64,000 nt of DNA from an uncultured Clostridia bacterium (GCA_934122155.1 CAKOVX010000004.1:1-64000), one strand, 5' to 3'. Counted from the first letter of the stretch, positions 1 to 8,058 are shown. Notes: generated from the sequence alone by a model not told the origin. Program-made: numbers and translations.

Positions 1-45
1 CCTCTATATAAAATATTAATATAATACTAAAATGTGACAAAATTT

Positions 46-67
46 GTAACAAAAATGTAACAAATCA
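46..67. repeat. two 11-bp direct repeats upstream of nrdD
   Basis: GTAACAAAAAT (46-56) is followed directly by GTAACAAATCA (57-67), and a related GTGACAAAATTT starts at 34, one base out of phase. Tandem 11-bp spacing is typical of OmpR/PhoB-family binding sites; function here is inferred. It lies about 130 bases before the nrdD start. Confidence 0.35.
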
Positions 68-122
68 TATTTTCTTAGAAACAAGCGGACAAAAAAATAC
101 AATAAAAAACTTTTTTACAAAA

Positions 123-138
123 TGTTGCATTTGCAACA
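123..138. promoter_or_regulatory. 16-bp near-palindrome upstream of nrdD, candidate operator
   Basis: TGTTGCA (123-129) and TGCAACA (132-138) are perfect inverted arms separated by TT. The element is centred about 65 bases before the nrdD start, and a possible -10 (TATAAT, 159-164) follows. It does not match the NrdR box I know. Candidate repressor or activator site for anaerobic nucleotide reduction. Confidence 0.4.
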
Positions 139-197
139 GTAAAAGAACAAGATTGATATATAATAAGAGCATAAAAAATGAGGAAGGAGATATGGTA

Positions 198-2357
198 ATG
201 AAAATCATAAAAAGGGATGGAACAATAGTTGACTATAATCCAGAAAAAATAAAAATAGCAATTCAAAAAGCAAATAATGAAGTATCAGGTAGAGAAAAAG
301 CTTCAGAAAAACAAATTAAAGAAATAATAACTTATATAGAAGATTTAAAAAAATCTAGAATATTAGTTGAAGATATACAAGATACAATAGAAAGAAAATT
401 AATGGCATATGGAAAATATCAATTAGCTAAAAAATATATTACATATCGTTATACAAGGGAACTAGTAAGAAAAGCAAATACAACAGATCAATCAATTAAA
501 GAGTTAATTGATGGTGAAAGCGATTATTGGAACAATGAAAATTCAAATAAAAATGCTCAAGTTGTAACAACTCAAAGAGATTACTTAGCAGGAATTACTA
601 GCACAGATATTACAAGAAGATTTTTACTACCTGAAGATGTAGTAAAAGCACATGACGAAGGAATTATTCACTTCCATGATGCAGACTATTTTGCACAAAA
701 TGCATTAACAAATTGCGAACTAATAAACCTAGAAGATATGCTTCAAAATGGAACAATAATGAATGGGGTTATGATTGAAAAACCACATAGATTTTTAACA
801 GCTATGACAATTGCTACACAAATTATACTAGGTGTTACATCATCTACTTATGGAGGAGCAACAGTATCACTAACACATGTTGCACCATTTGTAAGAAGCA
901 GTTATGAAAGATACTATAAAAAGTATAAAGAAAGAGGCTTAAGTGAAGCACAATGTAAAGAATATGCTGAACAAGATACAAAAAAAGAGGTATCTGATGG
1001 TGTACAAACATTTAATTATCAAGTAAATTCAATGACAAATACAAATGGACAAGCACCATTTTTATCAGTTTGTATGTACTTGGGAGAGACAGAAGAATAC
1101 AAAAAAGAATTAGCAATGATAATTGAAGAATTTTTAAAACAAAGAATAGAAGGTTTTAAAAACGAAAAAGGCGTATACATTACACCAGCATTCCCTAAAT
1201 TACTTTATGTACTAGAAGAAGATAATATCCACAAAGATAGCAAATATTGGTATTTAACAGAACTTGCAGCAAAATGTACTGCAAAGAGAATGGTGCCAGA
1301 TTATATTTCTGAAAAGAAAATGAAGGAATATAAAATAGACAAAAATGGAAATGGAAACTGCTATCCATGTATGGGATGTAGATCATTCTTAACACCATAT
1401 GTAGATCCAGAAACAAATAAACCAAAATACTATGGAAGATTTAATCAAGGAGTTGTAACCATCAACTTAGTTGATGTTGCATTATCATCAAAAGAAGACG
1501 AAGAAAAGTTCTGGAAAATATTTGATGAAAGATTAGAACTATGCCACAAAGCATTACAAATAAGACATGAAAGACTAAGTAAAGTTACAAGTGATGTTGC
1601 ACCAATTTTATGGCAACATGGAGCTTTAGCAAGACTTAAAAAAGGTGAAAGTATTCACAAATTATTACATGATGGATACTCAACAATTTCACTTGGATAT
1701 GCAGGATTATATGAATGTGTGAAATACATGACAGGCCATAGTCATACAGATAATGGTGAAGGCGAAGAATTTGCACTAAGAGTAATGCAAAAATTAAATG
1801 ATAAATGTAAAGAATGGAAAGAAGCAGAACAAATTGATTACAGTGTTTATGGTACACCAATTGAATCTACAACATATAAATTTGCAAAATGCTTAAGAAG
1901 AAGATTTGGTACAATTGAAGGAATTACAGATAGAAACTATATTACAAATTCATATCATGTGCCAGTATTTGAAGAAATAGATGCATTTTCTAAACTAAAA
2001 TTAGAAAGCAAATTCCAAAAATTAAGCCCAGGTGGAGCTATCTCATATATAGAAACTCCTAACTTACAAGACAATTTGGAAGTTGTATTACAAATAATTG
2101 AATTTATTTATAACAACATTATGTATGCAGAATTAAACACAAAATCAGACTATTGCCAAAAATGTGGATTTGATGGGGAAATACTTATAGATGATAATAT
2201 GGAGTGGTATTGCCCAAGCTGTGGAAATAGAGACCACAACACACTAAATGTAGCAAGAAGAACTTGCGGATACATTGGAAGCCAATTCTGGAACAAAGGA
2301 AGAACACAAGAGATAAAGGAGAGGGTTTTGCATATTGATAATAAAGACGACGAGTAG
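198..2357 (+). CDS. nrdD: anaerobic (class III) ribonucleoside-triphosphate reductase
   Basis: Oxygen-sensitive glycyl-radical enzyme that reduces ribonucleoside triphosphates to deoxy forms for DNA synthesis. The N-terminus (MKIIKRDGTIVDYNPEKI) is an ATP-cone allosteric domain. The C-terminus carries a four-cysteine zinc site (CQKCG and CPSCG) and the radical loop RTCGYIG with the radical glycine near residue 691. The start at 198 is chosen because AGGAAGGAG (181-189) lies 8 bases upstream; ATGs at 153 and 192 are poorly placed. About 719 residues, normal for the family. nrdG follows after 29 bases, so the two are probably co-transcribed. Confidence 0.96.
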   Translation: MKIIKRDGTIVDYNPEKIKIAIQKANNEVSGREKASEKQIKEIITYIEDLKKSRILVEDIQDTIERKLMAYGKYQLAKKYITYRYTRELVRKANTTDQSIKELIDGESDYWNNENSNKNAQVVTTQRDYLAGITSTDITRRFLLPEDVVKAHDEGIIHFHDADYFAQNALTNCELINLEDMLQNGTIMNGVMIEKPHRFLTAMTIATQIILGVTSSTYGGATVSLTHVAPFVRSSYERYYKKYKERGLSEAQCKEYAEQDTKKEVSDGVQTFNYQVNSMTNTNGQAPFLSVCMYLGETEEYKKELAMIIEEFLKQRIEGFKNEKGVYITPAFPKLLYVLEEDNIHKDSKYWYLTELAAKCTAKRMVPDYISEKKMKEYKIDKNGNGNCYPCMGCRSFLTPYVDPETNKPKYYGRFNQGVVTINLVDVALSSKEDEEKFWKIFDERLELCHKALQIRHERLSKVTSDVAPILWQHGALARLKKGESIHKLLHDGYSTISLGYAGLYECVKYMTGHSHTDNGEGEEFALRVMQKLNDKCKEWKEAEQIDYSVYGTPIESTTYKFAKCLRRRFGTIEGITDRNYITNSYHVPVFEEIDAFSKLKLESKFQKLSPGGAISYIETPNLQDNLEVVLQIIEFIYNNIMYAELNTKSDYCQKCGFDGEILIDDNMEWYCPSCGNRDHNTLNVARRTCGYIGSQFWNKGRTQEIKERVLHIDNKDDE

Positions 2358-2386
2358 ATTGGGTTAGAAAGAAGGATTTATTAATT

Positions 2387-2887
2387 ATGAAATATAATAA
2401 GATCAGAAAAATGGATATATCAGATGGACCAGGAGTAAGGGTATCTATATTCATGCAAGGGTGCGCTTTTAATTGTAAAAATTGCTTTAACCCAGAAACA
2501 CATGACTTTAATGGCGGAAAAGAATTCACAGATGCAACTATTGACAGAATAATGGAACTTTGCCAAAATGAAAATGTAGAAGGATTATCAATTTTGGGAG
2601 GAGAACCAATGCACCCAAACAACATAGAAGGAACTACAAAACTAGCAAAAGCATTTAAAGAACAATTTCCAAACAAAAATCTATGGGCTTGGTCAGGCTT
2701 TAAATTTGACGACTATTTAAAAGATAAAGAAGTAGTAAAATATATAGATGTTTTGGTAGACGGACAATATGTTGATGAACTTCATAATCCAAGACTAGAC
2801 TGGAGAGGTTCAGAAAATCAAAGAGTAATTGATGTACAAAAAAGTTTAAAAACTGGCGAAGTGACAGCTTGGAAAGCAATTTCCTAG
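2387..2887 (+). CDS. nrdG: anaerobic ribonucleotide reductase activating protein (radical SAM)
   Basis: 166-residue activase that uses a [4Fe-4S] cluster and S-adenosylmethionine to place the glycyl radical on NrdD. The cluster motif CxxxCxxC is visible as CAFNCKNC (Cys26, Cys30, Cys33), followed by the glycine-rich SAM-binding strand LSILGGEP. Length is typical. It lies directly downstream of nrdD, preceded by GAAGGA, and is followed by a short hairpin terminator, so nrdDG forms a two-gene operon. Confidence 0.95.
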   Translation: MKYNKIRKMDISDGPGVRVSIFMQGCAFNCKNCFNPETHDFNGGKEFTDATIDRIMELCQNENVEGLSILGGEPMHPNNIEGTTKLAKAFKEQFPNKNLWAWSGFKFDDYLKDKEVVKYIDVLVDGQYVDELHNPRLDWRGSENQRVIDVQKSLKTGEVTAWKAIS

Positions 2888-2908
2888 CTGGCACTTTTGC
2901 CGGTTTTT
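2888..2908 (+). terminator. Rho-independent terminator after nrdG
   Basis: CTGGCA (2888-2893) and TGCCGG (2898-2903) pair with one G-T wobble around a CTTT loop, followed by five T. It begins immediately after the nrdG stop codon. Confidence 0.7.
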
Positions 2909-2945
2909 ACTTTTAAAAAATAAAAAATATATAAGGAGAGGAAAA

Positions 2946-3893
2946 ATGAAAAACATTAAAATATTTGCATGTCCAACAGCAGAAGAATTTACAAAGGAAG
3001 TCTGTCAAGAACTAAACTTGCCTATGGGAAAGGTAGAGTGTTATAAATTTGCAAATGATAACAATTTTGCACAATTCAAGGAAACTGTAAGAGAACAAGA
3101 TGTATATTTAATACAAACAACAGAACCACCAGTAAATGAAAGAATAATGGAACTACTTATAATGATAGATGCAGCTAAAAGAGCATCAGCACACAGAATA
3201 AACGTAGTACTTCCTTATTTTATATACTCAAGATCAGATAAAAAAGATCAACCTAGAATTCCAGTAACAGCAAGACTATTTGCAGAACTTTTAGAAGCAG
3301 CTGGAGCTAGTAGAGTAATTACATGCGATCTACATAATCCAGCAATTCAAGCATATTTTAATATTCCATGTGACAGATTAACAGGACAACACTTATTACA
3401 AGCATATTTTGATAATAAAAAAATTGACAATAAAGTAGTTGTGGCAACAGATGCAGGAAGTTCAAAAAAAGCATATAAATATTCTATGTATTTTAAATGT
3501 CCAATGGCATTAATAGATAAAAGAAGAGCTGGAAATGATGACAAAGCAGTAGCAGCTAATATTATAGGAGACGTAAAAGGAAAAACTGCATTAATATTTG
3601 ATGATGAAGTAAGTACAGCTGGAACAATGGTAGAAGCAGCAAAAATATTACAAGAACATGGTGCAAAAGAAATATACGCAGCATGCACACATGGAATACT
3701 ATGTGGCCCAGCAATAGAAAGAATTCAAAATTCACCAATAAAAGAATTAGTAACAACAAACACAGTACCATTAACAAAAGAAAAACAAACAGACAAAATA
3801 AAAGTATTATCAATTGCACCATTATTCGCAGAAGCAATAAAAAGAGTAAATGAAGCACAACCATTAGGAGATTTGTTTGACTTTGACAAATAA
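2946..3893 (+). CDS. prs: ribose-phosphate pyrophosphokinase (PRPP synthetase)
   Basis: Makes 5-phosphoribosyl-1-pyrophosphate from ribose 5-phosphate and ATP for purine, pyrimidine, His, Trp and NAD synthesis. 315 residues, as expected. Recognisable parts are the ATP-binding segment YSRSDKKDQPRIPV, the DLHNPAIQAYF segment equivalent to the DLHAxQIQGFF signature, and the PRPP loop LIFDDEVSTAGTM near residues 216-228. The ATP loop (RSDKK for RQDRK) and the DLH segment are divergent from the usual Prs, so a second paralogue elsewhere is possible. AAGGAGAGG lies just upstream of the ATG. The cytosolic housekeeping role is well supported. Confidence 0.88.
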   Translation: MKNIKIFACPTAEEFTKEVCQELNLPMGKVECYKFANDNNFAQFKETVREQDVYLIQTTEPPVNERIMELLIMIDAAKRASAHRINVVLPYFIYSRSDKKDQPRIPVTARLFAELLEAAGASRVITCDLHNPAIQAYFNIPCDRLTGQHLLQAYFDNKKIDNKVVVATDAGSSKKAYKYSMYFKCPMALIDKRRAGNDDKAVAANIIGDVKGKTALIFDDEVSTAGTMVEAAKILQEHGAKEIYAACTHGILCGPAIERIQNSPIKELVTTNTVPLTKEKQTDKIKVLSIAPLFAEAIKRVNEAQPLGDLFDFDK

Positions 3894-3913
3894 TATTCAA
3901 CAAAGTTAAAACA

Positions 3914-3942
3914 TTGACAAGTATTTTCTAGAAAATTGTATA
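3914..3942 (+). promoter_or_regulatory. candidate upstream promoter for rpsU
   Basis: TTGACA (3914-3919), 17 bases, TGTATA (3937-3942). Weaker -10 than the second promoter that follows; together they form a tandem pair. Confidence 0.45.
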
Positions 3943-3948
3943 TAAATA

Positions 3949-3977
3949 TTGACAAATTTACCCAATACGGTTATAAT
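3949..3977 (+). promoter_or_regulatory. perfect consensus promoter for rpsU-yqeY
   Basis: TTGACA (3949-3954), exactly 17 bases, TATAAT (3972-3977). Expected transcription start is near 3984, giving a leader of about 70 bases. A full consensus sigma-A promoter fits strong ribosomal-protein expression. Confidence 0.85.
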
Positions 3978-3999
3978 AATTAACGTAAAAATAATAATT

Positions 4000-4046
4000 T
4001 TCAGTTAAAATCCCACACGTAAGAGTGTAACTACTGAAGGGAGGGG
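4000..4046 (+). promoter_or_regulatory. structured rpsU leader that may cover the Shine-Dalgarno sequence
   Basis: TTCAGT (4000-4005) can pair with ACTGAA (4033-4038), and inside it ACAC (4015-4018) with GTGT (4025-4028). The TCCC at 4011-4014 could alternatively pair with GGGA (4039-4042) in the Shine-Dalgarno region GGGAGGGG. Two exclusive folds would suit translational autoregulation, but this is inference from the sequence alone. Confidence 0.35.
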
Positions 4047-4054
4047 AACAAAGA

Positions 4055-4225
4055 ATGTCAGAGGTTAAAGTTAATAACGGTAATATAGAAGATGCATTAA
4101 AAAGATTTAAAAGACAATGTGCTAGAAATGGAGTATTACAAGAAGTAAGAAAAAGAGAGCACTATGAAAAGCCAAGCGTAAAAAGAAAGAAAAAATCAGA
4201 GGCAGCTAGAAAAAGAAAATTTTAA
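4055..4225 (+). CDS. rpsU: 30S ribosomal protein S21
   Basis: 56-residue basic protein of the small ribosomal subunit. The sequence starts MSEVKVNNGNIEDALKRF and ends in a Lys/Arg-rich tail (KRKKKSEAARKRKF), as usual for bacterial S21 in Firmicutes. GGGAGGGG lies 8 bases before the ATG. It is followed by a terminator-like hairpin and then yqeY, the common Firmicute rpsU-yqeY order. Confidence 0.96.
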   Translation: MSEVKVNNGNIEDALKRFKRQCARNGVLQEVRKREHYEKPSVKRKKKSEAARKRKF

Positions 4226-4233
4226 AAAATAAG

Positions 4234-4273
4234 AAATGGATTGAAGGTTATTAGTATTTTCAATCCATTTTTG
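4234..4273 (+). terminator. hairpin between rpsU and yqeY
   Basis: AAATGGATTGAA (4234-4245) pairs perfectly with TTCAATCCATTT (4259-4270), followed by a short T-rich stretch. Probably a partial terminator that lowers yqeY expression relative to rpsU. Confidence 0.75.
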
Positions 4274-4293
4274 TTTAATAAGGAGGAAAATGC

Positions 4294-4734
4294 ATGTTAA
4301 AAGAAAAATTATTAGAAGATTTAAAAAACTCTATGAAAGAAAAAAATGTAATTAGAAAAAATGTTATACAAATGGTTAGAGCTGCTATTTTACAAGTTGA
4401 AAAAGACAAGCAAATAGAAGTTACAGACGATCAAATAATTGAAATAATTGCAAAAGAAACTAAAAAAAGAAAAGACTCAATTGCAGATTATGAAAAAAGT
4501 GGTAGACAAGATCTACTAGACCAAATAAATGAAGAAATTGCAATACTAGAAGAATACTTGCCAGAACAATTATCAGCAGAAGAAATAGAAGCAAAAGTAA
4601 AAGAAATAATTGCTGAACTAGGAGCAACATCTATGAAAGAAATGGGCTTAGTAATGAAAACAGCAAAAGAAAAATTAGGAGCATCAGCAGACGGAAAAAC
4701 AATAAATGAAGTAGCTAAAAAACTATTGCAATAA
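4294..4734 (+). CDS. yqeY: GatB/YqeY domain protein
   Basis: 146-residue cytosolic protein of the YqeY family, related to the C-terminal tail domain of the GatB amidotransferase subunit. Visible family features are the helical, charged sequence beginning MLKEKLLEDLKNSMKEKN, the segment EYLPEQLS, and the conserved MGLVMKTAKEKLGASADGK near the end. Its molecular role is not settled; tRNA-related functions are proposed from the homology. AAGGAGG precedes the ATG. It is co-oriented with rpsU and followed by a strong terminator. Confidence 0.9.
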   Translation: MLKEKLLEDLKNSMKEKNVIRKNVIQMVRAAILQVEKDKQIEVTDDQIIEIIAKETKKRKDSIADYEKSGRQDLLDQINEEIAILEEYLPEQLSAEEIEAKVKEIIAELGATSMKEMGLVMKTAKEKLGASADGKTINEVAKKLLQ

Positions 4735-4764
4735 AAAAGTATGCGTTTAGACGCATACTTTTTT
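4735..4764 (+). terminator. Rho-independent terminator after yqeY
   Basis: AAAAGTATGCG (4735-4745) pairs with CGCATACTTTT (4752-4762) around a 6-base loop, with a T-run. The A-run on the other side makes it symmetric. Confidence 0.9.
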
Positions 4765-4776
4765 ATTGCATCCCCC

Positions 4777-4806
4777 TTGAATAATTTTCCAAAATTAGAT
4801 TATAAT
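4777..4806 (+). promoter_or_regulatory. promoter of the M16 peptidase pair
   Basis: TTGAAT (4777-4782), 18 bases, TATAAT (4801-4806), 33 bases before the chosen start codon. Confidence 0.6.
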
Positions 4807-4839
4807 ATATATGAATTAAAAAGGAAAAGAGGAGAAATA

Positions 4840-6114
4840 ATGAATTATCAAAAAGAAGAAATAAAACAAGGTATAACTTTACATCAAATTTATACCGAAA
4901 ACTATAAAACAAACTTAAACGCAATTTTTTTAGCTACACCACTAAAAAAAGAAAATGTAACATTAGACGCTTTACTTACAGCTGTATTAAGAAGAGGAAC
5001 TAAAAACATACCATCACAAGACTTAATTAGCCAAAAGTTAGAAATGCTATATGGAGCTAGTTTTGACTGCGGTGTTGAAAAAACAGGCGATAATCATATT
5101 ATGAAATTCTATTTAGAAACATTAAGTGAAGAATTTTTACCATCTTCAGAAGATATATTAAAAGAAGCAATGGATATTCTAACAGACATAATATTTAACC
5201 CATTAATAGAAGACGACAAATTTAAACCAGAATATGTTGAAGGAGAAAAGAAAAATTTAAAACAAATTATAGAGGCAAAAATAGATAATAAGGCTAAATA
5301 TGCTTATGACAGATGTATAGAAGAGATGTTCAAAGATAAACCATATGGACTATATAAATATGGATATATAGAAGACTTGGAAAAAATAACACCAGAAGAA
5401 CTATATAGCTACTACAAAACATTAATAAATAACTGTAAAATTGATATATTCTATTCTGGAACAATAGATAAAGAAAAAGTAAAACAGGTAATAGAGCAAA
5501 ACGAAAACATTAAAAAACTAAATGCTAGAAAGCCAGAATATGTTGTGAATAACGAAACAACTGAACAAACTGAGATTAAAGAGCAAAATATAATAAATGA
5601 GAGCATGCAAGTTACACAAGGAAAACTTGTAATTGGATTAAATATAAATGAAACAGCAGAGAACAGCAGATTTATAGCATCTGTATATAATGCAATTTTG
5701 GGTGGAGGAGCAAACTCAAAATTATTCCAAAATGTACGTGAAAAAGCAAGCTTAGCATATACAACAGGCTCAAATTATAATAGAACCAAAAATTGTATAT
5801 TTATTCGTGCAGGAATTGAAATACAAAACTATCAAAAAGCTCTAGATACAATAAAACAACAACTAGAAGATATGAAAAATGGCAATTTCACAGATAAAGA
5901 TATTAAAGATAGTAAAGAGTTAACAATATCTTCTATTGAAGGAATATCAGAAGAACAAGATACAGAAATAACATACTATTATGGCCAAGAACTAGCTAAT
6001 AGATTTGTGGACTTAAAAGAATACATGGAAAAAATAAAAGCAGTAACAAAAGACCAAATTGTTGGGTTAGCGCAAAATATAAATATTAATACAATTTACT
6101 TTTTGAAAGACTAA
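4840..6114 (+). CDS. M16 family peptidase-like protein, catalytically degenerate partner (YfmF-like)
   Basis: 424-residue insulinase-fold protein. It lacks the zinc motif HxxEH of active M16 subunits but keeps the second-domain substrate-binding pattern (GGGANSKLFQNVREKASLAYT, with the conserved Arg and Tyr). M16 enzymes often work as pairs of one active and one inactive subunit, and the next gene supplies the active one, 11 bases downstream. In Bacillus the comparable YfmF/YfmH pair is named in connection with EF-P modification; that role is not demonstrated here. The start at 4840 is preferred over 4741 because AGAGGAGA lies just upstream and 4741 falls inside a terminator. Confidence 0.85.
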   Translation: MNYQKEEIKQGITLHQIYTENYKTNLNAIFLATPLKKENVTLDALLTAVLRRGTKNIPSQDLISQKLEMLYGASFDCGVEKTGDNHIMKFYLETLSEEFLPSSEDILKEAMDILTDIIFNPLIEDDKFKPEYVEGEKKNLKQIIEAKIDNKAKYAYDRCIEEMFKDKPYGLYKYGYIEDLEKITPEELYSYYKTLINNCKIDIFYSGTIDKEKVKQVIEQNENIKKLNARKPEYVVNNETTEQTEIKEQNIINESMQVTQGKLVIGLNINETAENSRFIASVYNAILGGGANSKLFQNVREKASLAYTTGSNYNRTKNCIFIRAGIEIQNYQKALDTIKQQLEDMKNGNFTDKDIKDSKELTISSIEGISEEQDTEITYYYGQELANRFVDLKEYMEKIKAVTKDQIVGLAQNININTIYFLKD

Positions 6115-6125
6115 GAGGTGAAAAA

Positions 6126-7403
6126 ATGAAGATTATAGAAAGTTCAAAAATTAAAGAAAAAGCATATGTTGAAAAATTAGAAAACGGTATGCAAGTAATT
6201 ATAATACCAAAACAACATACAAAAAAGAAATATGTAATATGGGGAACCCACTTTGGCTCAATAGATAACCATTTTATAATGCCAAAAACTGGAGAAGAAG
6301 TATATATACCAGACGGAGTAGCACACTTTCTTGAACATAAAATGTTTGAACAACCAGATGGAACAAATAGTTTAGACACTTTAATGGCACTTGGAATTGA
6401 TGCAAATGCATATACAACAAATGATCATACAGCATACCTATTTGAATGTACTGACCATTTTGAAGAAGGTTTAGACGAGCTTATGGACTATGTACAACAC
6501 CCATATTTTACAGACGAAAATGTAGAAAAAGAAAAAGGTATAATAGGCCAAGAAATAAAAATGTATGATGATGATCCTGGTTGGCAGTTATATATGAACG
6601 CTTTAGATTGCATGTACAAAGAAAATCCGATAAAAATAGATATAGCAGGAACAGTAGAATCAATCAGCAAAATAGATCCAGATGTATTATATAAATGCTA
6701 CAACACATTTTATCACCCATCAAACATGACAATGGTAGTATGTGGGGACTTTGAACCTGAAAAGTTATTAGAAGAAATAAAGAAGCGCTTATTATCAAAA
6801 GAAAATCAAGCAGATATAAAAAGAATATATACTGAAAAAGAAGATAAAATAAATATGCCAGAAAAAATAGCTCAAATGGAAGTGAGCACACCAATATTTA
6901 TGATGGCTTATAAAGACATTGAAAATAATCAAGAAGCGGCAATCAAAAAACATATAGCTATTGAAATATTATTAAATATAATCATAGGCAAAAGCTCAAA
7001 ACTATATAAAGAACTATATGAAGAAGGATTATTACTAGCACAACCTGATTTTGATTACGAATTCAGCAGCCAATATGCACACACATTGATATCAGGAGCT
7101 TCAAAAGAACCTAAAAAAGTAGCACAAAAGATAACAGAAAAGATAGAACAATTAAAACAACAAGGCTTAGACAATGAAGAATTTGAAAGAGCAAGAAGAA
7201 AACTTTATGGTGATTATGTTATAGAATATAACAGCGTTGCAAATATTGCCAGAATGTTCTTGGCAGATACTATGAAAAAAGTTCAAAGTTTTGATTATAT
7301 AGAAGAATTTGAAACAGTAACAAAAGAATATACACAAAATATTTTAAATGAAATGTTTAAAAATGAAAATAAAGTATTATCAATAATTGAACCTAATAAA
7401 TAA
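6126..7403 (+). CDS. M16 family zinc peptidase (YfmH-like)
   Basis: 425-residue metallopeptidase, active partner of the preceding gene. The zinc motif is visible as HFLEH near residues 64-68 (VAHFLEHKMFEQ), with a further glutamate in the EKGIIGQEIKMYDDDP segment about 75 residues later, as in the HxxEH-(~75)-E family pattern. The C-terminal half is the second, non-catalytic M16 domain. GAGGTG lies 7 bases before the ATG. Substrate unknown. It ends the operon at a hairpin terminator. Confidence 0.88.
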   Translation: MKIIESSKIKEKAYVEKLENGMQVIIIPKQHTKKKYVIWGTHFGSIDNHFIMPKTGEEVYIPDGVAHFLEHKMFEQPDGTNSLDTLMALGIDANAYTTNDHTAYLFECTDHFEEGLDELMDYVQHPYFTDENVEKEKGIIGQEIKMYDDDPGWQLYMNALDCMYKENPIKIDIAGTVESISKIDPDVLYKCYNTFYHPSNMTMVVCGDFEPEKLLEEIKKRLLSKENQADIKRIYTEKEDKINMPEKIAQMEVSTPIFMMAYKDIENNQEAAIKKHIAIEILLNIIIGKSSKLYKELYEEGLLLAQPDFDYEFSSQYAHTLISGASKEPKKVAQKITEKIEQLKQQGLDNEEFERARRKLYGDYVIEYNSVANIARMFLADTMKKVQSFDYIEEFETVTKEYTQNILNEMFKNENKVLSIIEPNK

Positions 7404-7410
7404 TATAAAG

Positions 7411-7440
7411 ATTCTCTTCAAAATTTGGAGAGAATTTTTT
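7411..7440 (+). terminator. Rho-independent terminator after the M16 pair
   Basis: ATTCTCT (7411-7417) pairs with AGAGAAT (7429-7435), followed by T6. The last Ts overlap a Spo0A-type box. Confidence 0.8.
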
Positions 7441-7446
7441 GTCGAA
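7438..7446 (+). promoter_or_regulatory. Spo0A-type box 1
   Basis: TTTGTCGAA is an exact match to the commonly cited 0A-box consensus (TTTGTCRAA). It lies about 150 bases upstream of the -35 of a Spo0E-like gene and immediately at the end of the preceding terminator. Confidence 0.5.
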
Positions 7447-7541
7447 TTTCAATAAATAAAATGTATAGAAATGAAAGAAAAAAGTATAATATAATATTTT
7501 AATTTATATGTTGAAATATAACGTAGAATAATGTAGAAAAA

Positions 7542-7548
7542 TGTCGAA
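7542..7548 (+). promoter_or_regulatory. Spo0A-type box 2
   Basis: TGTCGAA matches the 0A-box core and has the same orientation as box 1. It ends about 40 bases upstream of the -35 element at 7589, a plausible activator or repressor position. Confidence 0.5.
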
Positions 7549-7588
7549 CGAAAAACTGGCAAAATACCACAAAATAAACAAAAAATAG

Positions 7589-7617
7589 TTGACTAACATG
7601 TAAAAATATGGTATTTT
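7589..7617 (+). promoter_or_regulatory. promoter of the Spo0E-like gene
   Basis: TTGACT (7589-7594), 17 bases, TATTTT (7612-7617); start codon 43 bases further on. Confidence 0.6.
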
Positions 7618-7659
7618 TAAGATATACAAAAGAAAAATGAAAAAAGGAGAGTGATTTTT

Positions 7660-7842
7660 ATGTTAAATGATGAAATTTGTAAGTTAAGAGAAAAATTAAA
7701 TTACAGTATTCTTAATGGAGAGGATTATAGTATTACTTATCAAATTAGTATTGAACTAGATGAACTAATTGCTAAATATTATAGCATGGAAATTAAATCA
7801 CCTAAAAAGAATACAAGAAGAATGGAATTAATTAAAAGCTAA
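7660..7842 (+). CDS. Spo0E-family aspartyl-phosphate phosphatase
   Basis: 60-residue two-helix protein. It matches the Spo0E family pattern: a first helix with ICKLREKLN, a short loop, and a second helix with the signature SxxLDxLIxxYY, seen here as SIELDELIAKYY. Members dephosphorylate Spo0A~P and so restrain entry into sporulation. AAGGAG (7644-7649) lies 10 bases before the ATG at 7660; the GTG at 7651 is too close to it. Two Spo0A-type boxes upstream suggest feedback control. It is a single-gene unit flanked by a terminator and a long hairpin. Confidence 0.82.
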   Translation: MLNDEICKLREKLNYSILNGEDYSITYQISIELDELIAKYYSMEIKSPKKNTRRMELIKS

Positions 7843-7863
7843 TTACTTCTTTTGAATATATAA

Positions 7864-7913
7864 AATTAATACAAGGGATGTCTATTATAAAAAAGACATC
7901 CCTTGTATTAATT
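7864..7913. terminator. 20-bp perfect hairpin between the Spo0E-like gene and the T4SS locus
   Basis: Arm 7864-7883 and arm 7894-7913 are perfect 20-base complements around a 10-base A-rich loop. There is no T-run after the arm on either strand, so a conventional intrinsic terminator is uncertain. It marks the left border of the secretion locus. Confidence 0.65.
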
Positions 7914-7924
7914 AGTCTAAAATA

Positions 7925-7963
7925 TTACAAAAGTATTACAATTACATTACATTTATATTAAAA
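7925..7963 (+). repeat. four 11-bp direct repeats, candidate PhoB/PhoP-type box before the pilin operon
   Basis: Hexamers TTACAA (7925), TTACAA (7936), TTACAT (7947) and TTAAAA (7958) start exactly 11 bases apart. This spacing is that of OmpR/PhoB-family response-regulator sites. The last unit begins 42 bases before the -35 of the pilin promoter. Confidence 0.5.
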
Positions 7964-7999
7964 TATTTTAAAATAAAAAAATATATGTTATAGTAATAC

Positions 8000-8028
8000 T
8001 TGAAAAATATACAAAAATCGGTTATAAT
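8000..8028 (+). promoter_or_regulatory. promoter of the type IV secretion-like locus
   Basis: TTGAAA (8000-8005), 17 bases, TATAAT (8023-8028). Confidence 0.75.
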
Positions 8029-8058
8029 ATATAAAATTGTGTATTTACAGGAGAAAAT

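Noticed and set aside
2185..2676. Minus-strand open frame of 163 codons opposite nrdD/nrdG
   Set aside because: It is a shadow of well-supported coding sequences and has no family features or ribosome binding site.
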